DNA from: Massilia oculi
GTDB lineage: Bacteria > Pseudomonadota > Gammaproteobacteria > Burkholderiales > Burkholderiaceae_D
Assembly: GCF_003143515.1 (NCBI RefSeq)
Contig: NZ_CP029343.1
Location: 2,790,001-2,854,000, forward strand
Reading direction: 5' to 3'
DNA length: 64,000 nt
In this document: piece after piece, positions 52,925 to 61,995 of the stretch
How positions within the stretch are numbered: the first letter of the stretch is position 1
Layout of the letters: each line of letters starts with the position of its first letter
Made by a program: the position numbers and the translations under genes
The notes under the pieces: model-generated
The model's database searches: none
Told to the model about the DNA's origin: nothing
The model's input: the letters and a program-made list of their open reading frames with translations, nothing else

Positions 52925-53656
52925 TCAGCCCAGCTGGCGCAGGCGGTTGACGATGCCCGCCTCCTCGCGTGGCGAGAAGAACCACGGGAACAGCGAGCGT
53001 TCGCCCACCGCCTTGTCCTGCATGCCGCCCCACTTGGCCACCTGTTCGGTGCCGAATGCGGTGTCGACGCGCAACAGGACCGCCGGCGCCTGCACCCGCG
53101 GATTGGGGCGCGACTCGCACACGGTCTGGAAGCCGAGCATGGCTTCGTAGAAGCGCCGATGGCGCGGATTGACTTCGATGAAGATGTCCCTGCAATCATT
53201 CAGGTCGCGCGCATAGATCAGGGCCACGTGGAATAACGAGGCCAGCACCGCCTTGGACTTGACCGCCGGGTCGACCGCCAGCTTGGTGATCTCGCATACC
53301 CGCCCGGCGCCGCGGCGCGCATCGATGCAATCCTTGAACACCTGGTCGGCCAGCAGGCCGATCTCGGAATCCAGGCCCAGGCTCAGGGTGCCGAACACCT
53401 GGCCGCGGTCGGACGCGGTCAGCGTGATCCGGTTGGGGTCGCTGTGCACCTGGTGATTGCCGCTGTAGCCGCGCCAGGAGTACATCTTACTGATGAGCAT
53501 ACTGGCGGAATTGCGCTGGGAGTCGATGTCGGCCGCGCGTATACCGAATACGCGCTCGTTGATGGCGACGTCGATGATGCTGGGTCCGTCGGAAGCGGCA
53601 ACCTCGTCGCCACCCGGACCGGCGCAGAAGGCGGCCGGCGCTAATGTCTCGATCAT
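52925..53656 (-). CDS. FeeM-like N-acyl amino acid synthase, paralog 2
   Basis: 243 residues from ATG 53656, chosen because GGAG stands seven bases upstream; the ATG at 53662 overlaps the ribosome site. Same family as 49382-50059: RNSASMLISKMYSWRGYSGN, NRITLTASDRGQVFGTLSLG, CEITKLAVDP, DIFIEVNPRHRRFYEAMLGF and the tail FSPREEAGIVNRL. It differs by a longer N-terminus. Both paralogs face each other across thiF-like, pepA and methyltransferase genes. A product of the N-acyl amino acid type is expected. Confidence 0.8.
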   Translation of the reverse strand: MIETLAPAAFCAGPGGDEVAASDGPSIIDVAINERVFGIRAADIDSQRNSASMLISKMYSWRGYSGNHQVHSDPNRITLTASDRGQVFGTLSLGLDSEIGLLADQVFKDCIDARRGAGRVCEITKLAVDPAVKSKAVLASLFHVALIYARDLNDCRDIFIEVNPRHRRFYEAMLGFQTVCESRPNPRVQAPAVLLRVDTAFGTEQVAKWGGMQDKAVGERSLFPWFFSPREEAGIVNRLRQLG

Positions 53657-53976
53657 GGTCATTCTCCAGGCAGCCCGGCACGTCGTGTGCCGGCGGCGTT
53701 CCTGATCATCATAGCATTATAAATTACAAAATATCAATTGTATTAACTAGGAGTATTTATTTCTTTGACATTCTGAATGTCGCCGCATATGGACGATAGC
53801 AGCTTCGGCAGGCACTGCGGCGCGCGGGGACAAGATATCGTGGGGAAAGTGACCGGCTGCACTGGTCGTGCCGGTTGCAGAAGGGAAAGCTGCGGCAAGG
53901 TGCCGCCGTGGCGAACGCCGCGGGGCGACCGGCGCGGGGCGACCGGCGCGTGGGCCGGTCGGGCAGGATGAACGGC
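53657..53976. other. Spacer between FeeM-like paralog 2 and epsE-like gene
   Basis: 320 bases. An AT-rich part (about 53716-53770) contains ATTATA at 53716-53721, a perfect -10 box (TATAAT) on the minus strand for the FeeM-like gene. The remainder is GC-rich with a repeated GGGGCGACCGGCGCG motif (about 53924-53950) and holds no gene or clear terminator. Confidence 0.5.
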
Positions 53977-54597
53977 TTAGAAGAAGCTCTCGGGGATGAC
54001 CAGAATGTCGCCCGGGCGCATCATGACATTGGCCGAGATATCGCCATCCTTGATCAGGTCGTCGAGACGCACATTGATTTTTTCCTGCTTGCCCTCGACG
54101 GTGCGCACGATGCTGGCCTTGTTACCCGAGGCGAACTCGGTGACGCCGCCCACCGCGATCAGCACGTCCATCAGCGACATCTCGCGGCGATACGGCAGCG
54201 CCTGCGGGCGCGCCGCCTGGCCGATCACACGGATCTGTTCGTTGAAGTTGCCGACGAAGTTGGTCACGACCACGGTGACCACCGGCTGCTGGATGAACTG
54301 GGCCAGGGCCTGCTCGATGTCGCGCGCGAGCTGGGTCGAGGTCTTGCCGGCTGCCGGCAGGTCTTCGACCAGCGGGGTCGTGATCTTGCCATCCGGCCGC
54401 ACCGGGACCGACATCGACACTTCGGGATTGCGCCAGACAATTATGTTGACGGCATCGCCCGGCCCGATCAGGTAGTCTGGGTTGATCGGCGCCAGCGCGG
54501 CGGTGCTGGGCGGTACCGGAGTGGAACAGCCGCCCAGCAGCAGCATGCAAGCGGCGGCGCCAGTTGCCAAAAGGTTCTTCATGGTCTTCGTCATCAT
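53977..54597 (-). CDS. XrtA-system polysaccharide export lipoprotein (Wza-like)
   Basis: 206 residues from ATG 54597; the adjacent in-frame ATGs at 54594 and 54606 are alternatives, and AAGGGG fits 54597 best. The lipobox LLLGGC is followed by the polysaccharide-export domain (YLIGPGDAVNIIVWRNPEVSMSVPVRPDGKITTPLVEDLPAAG) and a SLBB-type part (IRVIGQAARPQALPYRREMSLMDVLIAVGG). The short form without the full Wza C-terminus is normal for PEP-CTERM export proteins (TIGR03027-type). It acts in the outer membrane and periplasm as the EPS exit component. It is inverted relative to the rest of the EPS cluster. Confidence 0.9.
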   Translation of the reverse strand: MMTKTMKNLLATGAAACMLLLGGCSTPVPPSTAALAPINPDYLIGPGDAVNIIVWRNPEVSMSVPVRPDGKITTPLVEDLPAAGKTSTQLARDIEQALAQFIQQPVVTVVVTNFVGNFNEQIRVIGQAARPQALPYRREMSLMDVLIAVGGVTEFASGNKASIVRTVEGKQEKINVRLDDLIKDGDISANVMMRPGDILVIPESFF

Positions 54598-54690
54598 CGC
54601 GTTCATCCCCTTCGCGCCTACCGGCCATCCCTGGTGGAATAGTGTTCGACGTGAATCAAAAATTGTAATTTCGCCATCACGGCCTGCGCT

Positions 54691-54718
54691 ATTGTAGCGC
54701 AGACCGACCCGGCGACAA
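54691..54718 (-). promoter_or_regulatory. Possible sigma70 promoter of the export lipoprotein gene
   Basis: On the minus strand: TTGTCG, 16 bases, TACAAT. It lies about 95 bases before the start of the export gene. Confidence 0.45.
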
Positions 54719-54779
54719 GCCATGCACAATTGAAATACTTGCATGTTGCTGCCTTACGCCAGCGCGCCATCCGCTGATG

Positions 54780-55547
54780 CTAGCGGCTCAGCAGTTCCTG
54801 CACGTGGCGCACCGGAATGGCATAGGTGATGCCGCTGGGGGTCGAGATGGCCGATTCCTTCAAGCCTTTCACGAACACCATATTGATCACGCCCACCACC
54901 TGCCCCGTCGCGGGGTCGTACAACGGCGAGCCGCTGTTGCCCGGATAGGCGGTGCCGTCGAGCTGGTAGATGCTGAACGGCGTGCGCTGCAGCCGCGCCA
55001 CGGCGCGCGCATCGAGGCGACGCGCATTGAACGAAGGCTGCATCACCGGCGTGATCGCGGCCAGCAGCGCGCGGTGGGTGGCCGGGTGCAGGCCCAGCAC
55101 CATGCCGAGCGGGAAGCCGGTGAAGGCCAGGTCCTGCCCCTCGGCCGCCCGGTCCGCGTCACCCAGGCGCAGGGCCGGCAGCGGCGCGCCGTCCAGGCGC
55201 AGGTGCGCCAGGTCGTGCTCGCGATCCAGGGCCACCAGTTGGGCCTGGCGGAAGCGCACCCCGGCGCCGTCTGGCAGCACCACGCCGAGCTGCTCCATGC
55301 GGGCCGCATCGAGCTTGTCCGGCACCACGTGGGCATTGGTGATCACGCTCAGACCGTCGCCGACCACGAAACCGGTGCCGCTGAACACGATCGCCGGGCT
55401 GCGCGTCTGCAACTGGGTGCCGACGCCCACGATCGACGGCTTGACCGCCGCCACCGTCTGCGGCAGCGTCGCCGCTTGCAGACCGGCTCCCGCCCACCAT
55501 AGCAGCGCGCCGGCAGCCACTCGTATTGAAAACAATCGTCGCGTCAT
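54780..55547 (-). CDS. Trypsin-like (S1) serine protease, exported
   Basis: 255 residues from ATG 55547 (MTRRLFSIRVAAGALLWW). The signal peptide ends near LQAA. The catalytic triad is His73 (NAHVV), Asp112 (REHDLAHLRL) and Ser205 in PGNSGSPLY. It is of the HtrA/DegP protease-domain type but has no PDZ domain. It lies between the export lipoprotein and the chain-length gene and is separated from the former by about 180 bases. It might process EPS-system or PEP-CTERM proteins in the periplasm; this is inferred from position. Confidence 0.88.
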   Translation of the reverse strand: MTRRLFSIRVAAGALLWWAGAGLQAATLPQTVAAVKPSIVGVGTQLQTRSPAIVFSGTGFVVGDGLSVITNAHVVPDKLDAARMEQLGVVLPDGAGVRFRQAQLVALDREHDLAHLRLDGAPLPALRLGDADRAAEGQDLAFTGFPLGMVLGLHPATHRALLAAITPVMQPSFNARRLDARAVARLQRTPFSIYQLDGTAYPGNSGSPLYDPATGQVVGVINMVFVKGLKESAISTPSGITYAIPVRHVQELLSR

Positions 55548-55953
55548 CGAACCTTCACAATCTTGAGGTAGTTGTAACAGGGCTGAGGCAATCGTACGGC
55601 CCCTTTCCATTTTTAAACATTACAATAAGCTTCTTTGAATTTCAGCAACTATTTGAAGAACCGCGCGGCCTGAGGTCAACGAACCGAACCCTGGCAGCGA
55701 GGTGGATTCGCTTCGCGAAATACAACATGCGAATTCTTCAGTTGTTTGCGATAATGCAACAACCGCCATGATGCAATTTGTTTAACATCTTCTTATTGCA
55801 GTGCGGAACATGTGTTGCAAACCGATGGCATCGGTGACCACGAATCGCTGCATCTCTTAACCCTCAATTGCAATTGATTAGGGTACAAGCGATCATGCAC
55901 ATTGTTTATTTGTTGAGCCTGCAGCCCAGGCCCTGACCGACGAGATCGACACG
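55548..55953. other. Divergent promoter region of the XrtA EPS cluster
   Basis: A 406-base AT-rich spacer between the protease gene (minus) and the chain-length gene (plus). A perfect 14-bp palindrome TCAATTGCAATTGA stands at 55864-55877, about 75 bases before the chain-length start, a likely regulator site. No sigma54 motif and no convincing gene are seen; an 81-codon plus-strand frame starting at 55526 lacks coding character. Confidence 0.5.
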
Positions 55954-57480
55954 ATGGCTGAAATTACAACCCAGATACTTCACCTCCTCAAGGCCATCGG
56001 CAAGTACCGCTGGCATGCAGTCGTCATCACCTGGGTGGTGGCGCTGGCCGGCTGGGGGGTGGTGTATTCGCTTCCCAACCAGTACGAGGCATCGGCGCGC
56101 GTCTACGTCGACACCCAGACCATTCTCAAGCCGCTGCTGTCGGGCATGACCACCCTGCCGAACCTGAACCAGCAGGTGCAGTTCATGCGCCGTACCCTGA
56201 TGAGCCGCCCGAACGTCGAACGCGTGGCGCGCGAACTCGACCTCGACGCCCGCACGCGCACTCCCAAGGAGTTCGACCAGATGGTCGACAATATGATCGA
56301 GAAGCTCAAGATGGCAGGCACCGGCCGCGAGAACATCTATACCATCAGCTACACCGGCACCAGCGCACGCGAGAGCAAGGACGTGGTGCAGGCCTTCCTG
56401 ACGATCTTCGTGGAGGGCAGCTTCGCCGGCAAGAAGCAGGACTCCGAAAAGGCGGTCCAGTTCATCGACGAGCAGATCCGCAGCTATGAAGAACGCCTGG
56501 CCGCGGCCGAGAACTCGCTCAAGGAATTCAAGATCAAGAACATCGGCATGCTGCCGCGCGCCGGCGCCGACTATGGCGCACGCCTGATGTCGGCCACCGA
56601 AGCCCTGAACCAGGCGCAGCTCGACCTGGCCGAGGCCGAACAGGCGCGCAATGCGATCCGCAGCAGGATGTCGGGCGACACCAGGGGTGGCGCCAGCGTC
56701 CCGGTGCTGCGCGACCCGGCGCTGGACGAGCGCATCGCCGCCGTCAACAAGAACCTGGACAGCCTGCGCACCCAGTACACCGAACAGCACCCCGACATCG
56801 TCGCCAACCGCCGCCTGCTCGAGCAGCTGATGGAGCGCCGCGCCGATGCCGCCAAGAATCCCGTGCCGAGCTCGGACCCGGGCGCCAGCTTCAGCCCCAT
56901 GCTGCAGCAGCTGACCGTGCAGCTGTCCGATGCCGAGGCGCGCGTCGCTTCGCTGCGGGCGCGCGTCAACGAATACAGCGACCGCGTGGCGCGCCTGCGT
57001 GGCCAGAGCGAACTGGTGCCGGAGGTCGAAGCCCAGCTGGCCCAGCTCAACCGCGATTACGAAGTCAACCGCCAGAACTACCAGCGCCTGGTCGAGCGGC
57101 GCGAATCGGCCAAGCTGTCGGGCGAGGTGTCCTCGGCCACCGACATGCTGACCTTCCGCGTGATCGATCCGCCGATCGCGCCGGCCGTGCCGACCGGTCC
57201 GAACCGCCTGCAGCTGTTCTCGCTGGTGTTCGTCGGCGCCCTCGCCGCCGGCCTTGCCGGCGCCCTGCTGCTGAGCCAACTGCGCCCGACCTTCCTCAGC
57301 CAGGCCTCCCTGCGCGAAGCCACCGGCCTGCCGGTACTGGGTTCGGTGAGCATGAACTGGACCGCCGAGCAGACCGTGCTGCGCAAGCGCCGCCTGGTCG
57401 CCCTGGCCGCTTCGGTGTTGCTGTTGTTCGGCGCCTATGGTGCCGGCGTCGCCGCCATCCTGGTCCGCCCCGCGATGTAA
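55954..57480 (+). CDS. XrtA-system polysaccharide chain-length determinant (Wzz/GNVR)
   Basis: 508 residues. The N-terminal membrane helix (HAVVITWVVALAGWGVVYSL) and Wzz domain (NQYEASARVYVDTQTILKPLLSGM) are followed by long periplasmic coiled coils of about 170-380. The GNVR segment and a second membrane helix stand near residues 420-440, and a third hydrophobic stretch closes the protein. It lacks a kinase domain, which is in the next gene. It sets EPS chain length and co-polymerises with the tyrosine kinase. This matches the TIGR03007-type protein of PEP-CTERM EPS loci and is the first gene of the plus-strand EPS operon. Confidence 0.92.
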   Translation: MAEITTQILHLLKAIGKYRWHAVVITWVVALAGWGVVYSLPNQYEASARVYVDTQTILKPLLSGMTTLPNLNQQVQFMRRTLMSRPNVERVARELDLDARTRTPKEFDQMVDNMIEKLKMAGTGRENIYTISYTGTSARESKDVVQAFLTIFVEGSFAGKKQDSEKAVQFIDEQIRSYEERLAAAENSLKEFKIKNIGMLPRAGADYGARLMSATEALNQAQLDLAEAEQARNAIRSRMSGDTRGGASVPVLRDPALDERIAAVNKNLDSLRTQYTEQHPDIVANRRLLEQLMERRADAAKNPVPSSDPGASFSPMLQQLTVQLSDAEARVASLRARVNEYSDRVARLRGQSELVPEVEAQLAQLNRDYEVNRQNYQRLVERRESAKLSGEVSSATDMLTFRVIDPPIAPAVPTGPNRLQLFSLVFVGALAAGLAGALLLSQLRPTFLSQASLREATGLPVLGSVSMNWTAEQTVLRKRRLVALAASVLLLFGAYGAGVAAILVRPAM

Positions 57481-57506
57481 GGCCGGTTGGCCAATAAGGA
57501 GTAAAT

Positions 57507-58427
57507 GTGAGCATTATCGAAAAAGCCGCCCGCCGCATCGACCAGCAGCGCCAGAACGCCGCCCCCGCCAACCCTGCCGCCACCATCGTGCCGGTCGAGC
57601 CGCCGCTGGTCGACGCGCCGGCCGCCGTGCTGGTCGACGTGCCGGCCGAGCCGGCCCCGACGCCGGACCTGGCCGCGGGCAACGCGTCCGCCCCGGCGCG
57701 CACCCGCCGCGTCGAACTCGACCTCTCGCGCATGCGCGAGCTGGGCATGGTCACCGCCGCCGGCGGCCGCACCAACCTGCTGGAAGAATTCCGCATCATC
57801 AAGCGCCCGTTGCTCAAGCGCGCCTTTGCCGAGCGCGGTCCGAAGGACAACCCGGCCAACCTGATCATGATCACCAGCTCGCTGCCCGGCGAAGGCAAGA
57901 CCTATTGTGCGATCAACCTGGCGATGAGCATCGCCATGGAGCTCGACCACACCGTGCTGCTGGTCGACGCCGACGTGGCGCGTCCGTCGGTCCTGCGCAC
58001 GCTCGGCCTGCCGGCCCAGCGCGGCCTGATGGACATCCTGGTCGACGATTCGCTCGAACTGCCGGACGTGATCCTGCGCACCAACGTCGACACCCTGGCC
58101 CTGCTGCCGGCCGGCGCCGCCTCCAACGCCGCCACCGAGCTGCTGGCCAGCTCGACGATGGCCGCCATGCTGACCGAGCTGGCCAACCGCTATCCGGACC
58201 GCGTCATCATCTTCGACTCGCCGCCGCTGATGCTGACCACCGAGGCGCGCGTGCTGGCCAGCCACATGGGCCAGATCGTGGTGGTGGTGGAAGCCCAGAC
58301 CACCACCCAGCATGCGGTCAAGGAATCGCTGCAGCAGCTGGAAGGCATGAGCAACGTCAATCTCGTCTATAACAAGACCAGGGACATCCCCGGCATCGAA
58401 GAAACGTATGACTATCATTACGGCTAA
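57507..58427 (+). CDS. XrtA-associated tyrosine autokinase (BY-kinase)
   Basis: 306 residues. The N-terminal region is Ala/Pro-rich. The BY-kinase core shows Walker A SSLPGEGKT near 130, Walker A' LLVDADVARPSV and Walker B VIIFDSPPLML. The C-terminal tail contains tyrosines (EETYDYHYG) as autophosphorylation sites. Together with the preceding chain-length protein it forms the split Wzc-like pair. The GTG/ATG at 57507 follows AAGGAG. Confidence 0.92.
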   Translation: MSIIEKAARRIDQQRQNAAPANPAATIVPVEPPLVDAPAAVLVDVPAEPAPTPDLAAGNASAPARTRRVELDLSRMRELGMVTAAGGRTNLLEEFRIIKRPLLKRAFAERGPKDNPANLIMITSSLPGEGKTYCAINLAMSIAMELDHTVLLVDADVARPSVLRTLGLPAQRGLMDILVDDSLELPDVILRTNVDTLALLPAGAASNAATELLASSTMAAMLTELANRYPDRVIIFDSPPLMLTTEARVLASHMGQIVVVVEAQTTTQHAVKESLQQLEGMSNVNLVYNKTRDIPGIEETYDYHYG

Positions 58428-60036
58428 GCAGCCTGCTTGCGCCATGTCGCCAGCGCGCTCCGCGCGCGGCCGCGCGCCGGCGGCGCTGACTCCACTGGCG
58501 GCGGCGGTGCTGCTGCTGGCCGCCCTGCCGGCCCACGCCGACTGGCGCGTGACCCCGACCCTGCGGGTCGCCGAAACCTGGACCGATAACGTCAACCTGA
58601 CGGAAGATGAGCTGGCGCACAGCGACCTGATCACGCAGATCTCGCCCGGCTTCAAGCTCAGCAACCAGACCCGGCGCCTGACCGTGAACGCCAGCGCCCA
58701 GCTGCATACGTTCGCCTACCTGCACGACAGCGACAAGCGCAACCGCGACGGTTCCTTCGGCGACGGCGAGAACGGCGGCGTGTCGAGCGTGCGGCGCAGC
58801 TACCGCGCCAACCTGCGCGGCGAACTGGCGCAAGACCTGCTGTTCCTCGACGCCACCGCTGCGCGCGGCCAGCAGAACATCTCGGCCTTCGGTCCGCGCA
58901 TCACCAACGACCAGTACTCGAACGCCAACCGCACCGACATCGACACCTGGAGCATCAGCCCTTACCTGCTGAAGAATTTTGGCAGCACCGCAGCGGGCCA
59001 GCTGCGCTTCACGCGCGACTCGGTCGGCGGCGGCGACAATATCGGCTTTCGCCGCACCGGCGGCAACACCCTGCTGGCGTCGCTGGTGAACGGCCCCGCC
59101 TTCCGCACCCTCGGCTGGGGCGTCACCTATACCAAGCAGGACCTGAACGGCGGGCGCTATGGCGACTCCTCGAGCGAAATGCTGGCCACCAACCTGCGCT
59201 ACATGGTCAACGGCCGCTTCTCGCTGCTGGCCAACGCCGGCTACGACCGCTACGAGTTCGAAGGACTGGGCGGCGGCGAGCAAGGCGCCAACTGGTCGGT
59301 GGGCTTTGCCTGGACGCCGTCCTCGCGCACCAGCCTGCAGGCCACCGCCGGCCGCCACTTCTACGGCAATACCGGCACCCTGATGGCCATGCACCGCAGC
59401 CGCCACACCAGTTGGAACGTGAGCTACAACGACGTCATCACGACCTCGCGCCAGCAGTTCACGCTGCCGTCGACGATCGACACCGCGGGCCTGCTCGACC
59501 GCATGTTCGCCACCGCCTATCCCGATCCGGTGCAGCGCGCCCAGGTGGTGCAGGCCTATATCGACCAGACCGGCCTGCCGCCGTCGCTGTCCGACAGCAT
59601 CAACTACCTGAGCAACCGCTTCATGCGCCAGAAGCGGCTGCAGGCATCGATGGTGTACCGCAAGGGCCGCAGCAGCGCGGTGCTGTCGGCCCATGCCAGC
59701 GACCGCAACGCGATCTCGGACCAGCAAAGCGACAGCCCGCTGCTGGGCAGCCAGCAAGGCCGCTACAGCGACAACGTGCGCCAGCATGGCGTCGAAGCGA
59801 ACTACACTTACCGGCTGAACTCGCGTTCCAACCTGACCGCGCGCTACGACATCAACGAAAGCGAGTCGCGCGACCGCGGCTACAAGAGCACCCAGCGCGT
59901 GTTCCAGCTCGGCGTGTCGCGCCGTTTCGGCGAGACCATCGGATCGGTCGACCTGCGTCGTCGCAGCGGCGACCGCTTCAATGCCGGCACCTACACCGAG
60001 AACGCCATTTCGGCCAGCCTGTTCAAGACGTTTTAA
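58408..60036 (+). CDS. XrtA-system outer-membrane beta-barrel protein
   Basis: 542 residues if started at ATG 58408, overlapping the kinase gene by 20 bases; ATG 58444 is an alternative. The signal peptide (PLAAAVLLLAALPAHADW) is followed by a long series of amphipathic beta strands ending in the terminal Phe (SASLFKTF). It matches the uncharacterised outer-membrane family of PEP-CTERM EPS loci (TIGR03016-type). It may form the outer-membrane pore or anchor for the polysaccharide. Confidence 0.88.
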   Translation: MTIITAKQPACAMSPARSARGRAPAALTPLAAAVLLLAALPAHADWRVTPTLRVAETWTDNVNLTEDELAHSDLITQISPGFKLSNQTRRLTVNASAQLHTFAYLHDSDKRNRDGSFGDGENGGVSSVRRSYRANLRGELAQDLLFLDATAARGQQNISAFGPRITNDQYSNANRTDIDTWSISPYLLKNFGSTAAGQLRFTRDSVGGGDNIGFRRTGGNTLLASLVNGPAFRTLGWGVTYTKQDLNGGRYGDSSSEMLATNLRYMVNGRFSLLANAGYDRYEFEGLGGGEQGANWSVGFAWTPSSRTSLQATAGRHFYGNTGTLMAMHRSRHTSWNVSYNDVITTSRQQFTLPSTIDTAGLLDRMFATAYPDPVQRAQVVQAYIDQTGLPPSLSDSINYLSNRFMRQKRLQASMVYRKGRSSAVLSAHASDRNAISDQQSDSPLLGSQQGRYSDNVRQHGVEANYTYRLNSRSNLTARYDINESESRDRGYKSTQRVFQLGVSRRFGETIGSVDLRRRSGDRFNAGTYTENAISASLFKTF

Positions 60037-60061
60037 GCGCAACAGACCCCAGGGAACCACG

Positions 60062-61093
60062 ATGTACGAATCCTATTACGGCCTGTCGGCCAAGCCTTTC
60101 CAGCTCCGCCCGGACCCGCATTTCTTCTTCGGATCCAAGGGCCACAAACGCGCCATGGCCTACCTCGATTACGGCCTGTCGCAGGGCGAGGGCTTCATCG
60201 TCATCACGGGCGAAGTCGGCGCCGGCAAGACCACGCTGGTGCGCAACCTGCTGGGCCGCATCCCGCTCGACCAGATCGTCGCGGCGCACATCGTCAACAC
60301 CAGCCTCGATCCGGAAGACACGCTGCGCATGGTGGTCTCCGCCTTCGGCCTGCCATACGAAGGCGCCAGCAAGGCCGAGCTGCTCAATCGCCTGGAACAG
60401 TTCTTGCGCTCGGTCGACCGCCAGGGCAAGCGCGCCCTGCTCGTGATCGACGAAGCCCAGAACCTGAACGCGCGCACGGTCGAAGAACTGCGCATGCTGT
60501 CCAACTTCCAGACCGACGACCGCTCGCTGCTGCAGACCTTCCTGCTCGGCCAGCCGGAATTCCGCGCCACCCTGCACAGCCCCACCATGCAGCAGCTGCG
60601 CCAGCGCGTGATCGCCAGCTACCACCTGGGGCCGATGGACGCCCAGGAAACCCGCGCCTACGTCGAGCACCGCCTGGCCACGGTCGGCTGGAACGGCGAT
60701 CCGTCGTTCGACGACGCCGCCCATGCCGCGATCTACGCCTACAGCGGCGGTATCCCGCGCAAGACCAATACGCTGATGGACCGCGTGCTGCTGATGGGCT
60801 ACCTGGAAGAGCTGCACGCCTTCACCGAATCCCATATCAGCGAAGTGGTGCGCGACATCTCGGACGAATTCCAGGCGCCGGACGACATGGGCGAGCCCGA
60901 TCCGGCCTCCATGCGCGCGGCCGCAGGCCAGCACGACCTGCAGCATGGAGAGCGGCGCAGCGCCAGCGTCGAGCAGCTCGACGAACGCATGATGCGACTC
61001 GAAAAATCGATCGTGTCGGTGCTGTCGATCCTCAAGAAGATCGCCGCCACCCCACCCGGCGCTGCCCAGCGCCACGTGGACAACCAGGAATAA
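60062..61093 (+). CDS. XrtA-associated AAA ATPase (ExeA-like)
   Basis: 343 residues from ATG 60062 (MYESYYGLSAKPFQLRPDPHFFF). The ExeA/AAA_22 domain has Walker A TGEVGAGKTT near 55-64 and Walker B LLVIDEAQNL near 130. The C-terminal 60 residues are helical with a coiled-coil tendency (QLDERMMRLEKSIVSVLSIL). It matches the TIGR03015-type ATPase of exosortase EPS loci. Its cytoplasmic role in EPS assembly is not defined. Confidence 0.93.
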   Translation: MYESYYGLSAKPFQLRPDPHFFFGSKGHKRAMAYLDYGLSQGEGFIVITGEVGAGKTTLVRNLLGRIPLDQIVAAHIVNTSLDPEDTLRMVVSAFGLPYEGASKAELLNRLEQFLRSVDRQGKRALLVIDEAQNLNARTVEELRMLSNFQTDDRSLLQTFLLGQPEFRATLHSPTMQQLRQRVIASYHLGPMDAQETRAYVEHRLATVGWNGDPSFDDAAHAAIYAYSGGIPRKTNTLMDRVLLMGYLEELHAFTESHISEVVRDISDEFQAPDDMGEPDPASMRAAAGQHDLQHGERRSASVEQLDERMMRLEKSIVSVLSILKKIAATPPGAAQRHVDNQE

Positions 61094-61110
61094 CACTCAG
61101 GAATACGGCA

Positions 61111-61995
61111 ATGAAAATGACCGCTCCCGCAGCCCGGCCGCGCCCAGCGCCAGGCGAGAAGATTCGCAATGCGATGACCTGCGACGTCGAGGATTACTTC
61201 CAGGTCTCGGCCTTCGCTCCCTATATCGACCGCGCCAGCTGGCCGACCCGCGAATGCCGGGTCGAGGCCAATATGGAACGCATCCTGGCGCTGTACGAGC
61301 GCCATGGCGTGCGCGCGACCTTCTTCACCCTGGGCTGGATCGCCGAGCGCTATCCGGCCATGGTGCGCCGCATCGTCGCCGCCGGCCACGAACTGGCCAG
61401 CCACGGCTACGGCCACCTGCGCGCCTCGGACCAGAGCCGGGCCGAATTCGACAACGACATCCGGTCGAGCAAGGCGCTGCTGGAAGACATCGGAGGCCAG
61501 GCCGTGGTGGGCTACCGCGCGCCGAGCTTCTCGATCGGCCACGCCAACCTGTGGGCGCTGGACGCGCTGCACGACGCCGGCTACAAGTACAGCTCGAGCA
61601 TCTACCCGATCGCCCACGACCACTACGGCATGCCGGACGCGCCGCGCTTCGCCTTCTACCCGAACGGCCCGGACGGGCTGCTGGAAGTGCCGATCACCAC
61701 GGTCAAGCTGGCGGGCCGCAACTTGCCGGCCGGCGGCGGCGGCTACTTCCGCCTGCTGCCCTACGCGCTGTCGCGCTGGATGATGGAAAAGGTCAACCGC
61801 GAAGACGGCGAACCGGCCCTGTTCTACTTCCACCCGTGGGAAGTCGATCCCGGCCAGCCCCGTCCCGAAGGCCTGGGCGCCAAGGCGCGCTTCCGCCACT
61901 ACGTCAACATCGACCGCATGGAGCGCCGCCTGGAACAGCTGGCGCGCGACTTCAAGTGGGACCGCATGGACCGCATCTTCCTGGACAAGCCATGA
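61111..61995 (+). CDS. XrtA-system polysaccharide deacetylase (DUF3473)
   Basis: 294 residues, NodB family. The start AMTCDVEDYFQVSAF is typical of PEP-CTERM-locus deacetylases (TIGR03006-type). RATFFTLGW and the metal motif HGYGH (in ASHGYGHLRAS) follow, then the conserved GYRAPSFSI; the DUF3473 C-terminus ends with FYFHPWEVDPGQPR. No signal peptide is visible, so it probably acts in the cytoplasm on a lipid-linked repeat or is exported otherwise. It overlaps the FemAB gene by ATGA. Confidence 0.93.
   Translation: MKMTAPAARPRPAPGEKIRNAMTCDVEDYFQVSAFAPYIDRASWPTRECRVEANMERILALYERHGVRATFFTLGWIAERYPAMVRRIVAAGHELASHGYGHLRASDQSRAEFDNDIRSSKALLEDIGGQAVVGYRAPSFSIGHANLWALDALHDAGYKYSSSIYPIAHDHYGMPDAPRFAFYPNGPDGLLEVPITTVKLAGRNLPAGGGGYFRLLPYALSRWMMEKVNREDGEPALFYFHPWEVDPGQPRPEGLGAKARFRHYVNIDRMERRLEQLARDFKWDRMDRIFLDKP

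Noticed and set aside
55526..55771. Plus-strand 81-codon frame upstream of the EPS operon
   Set aside because: It begins inside the start of the protease gene on the other strand, has no ribosome site and resembles no protein family.
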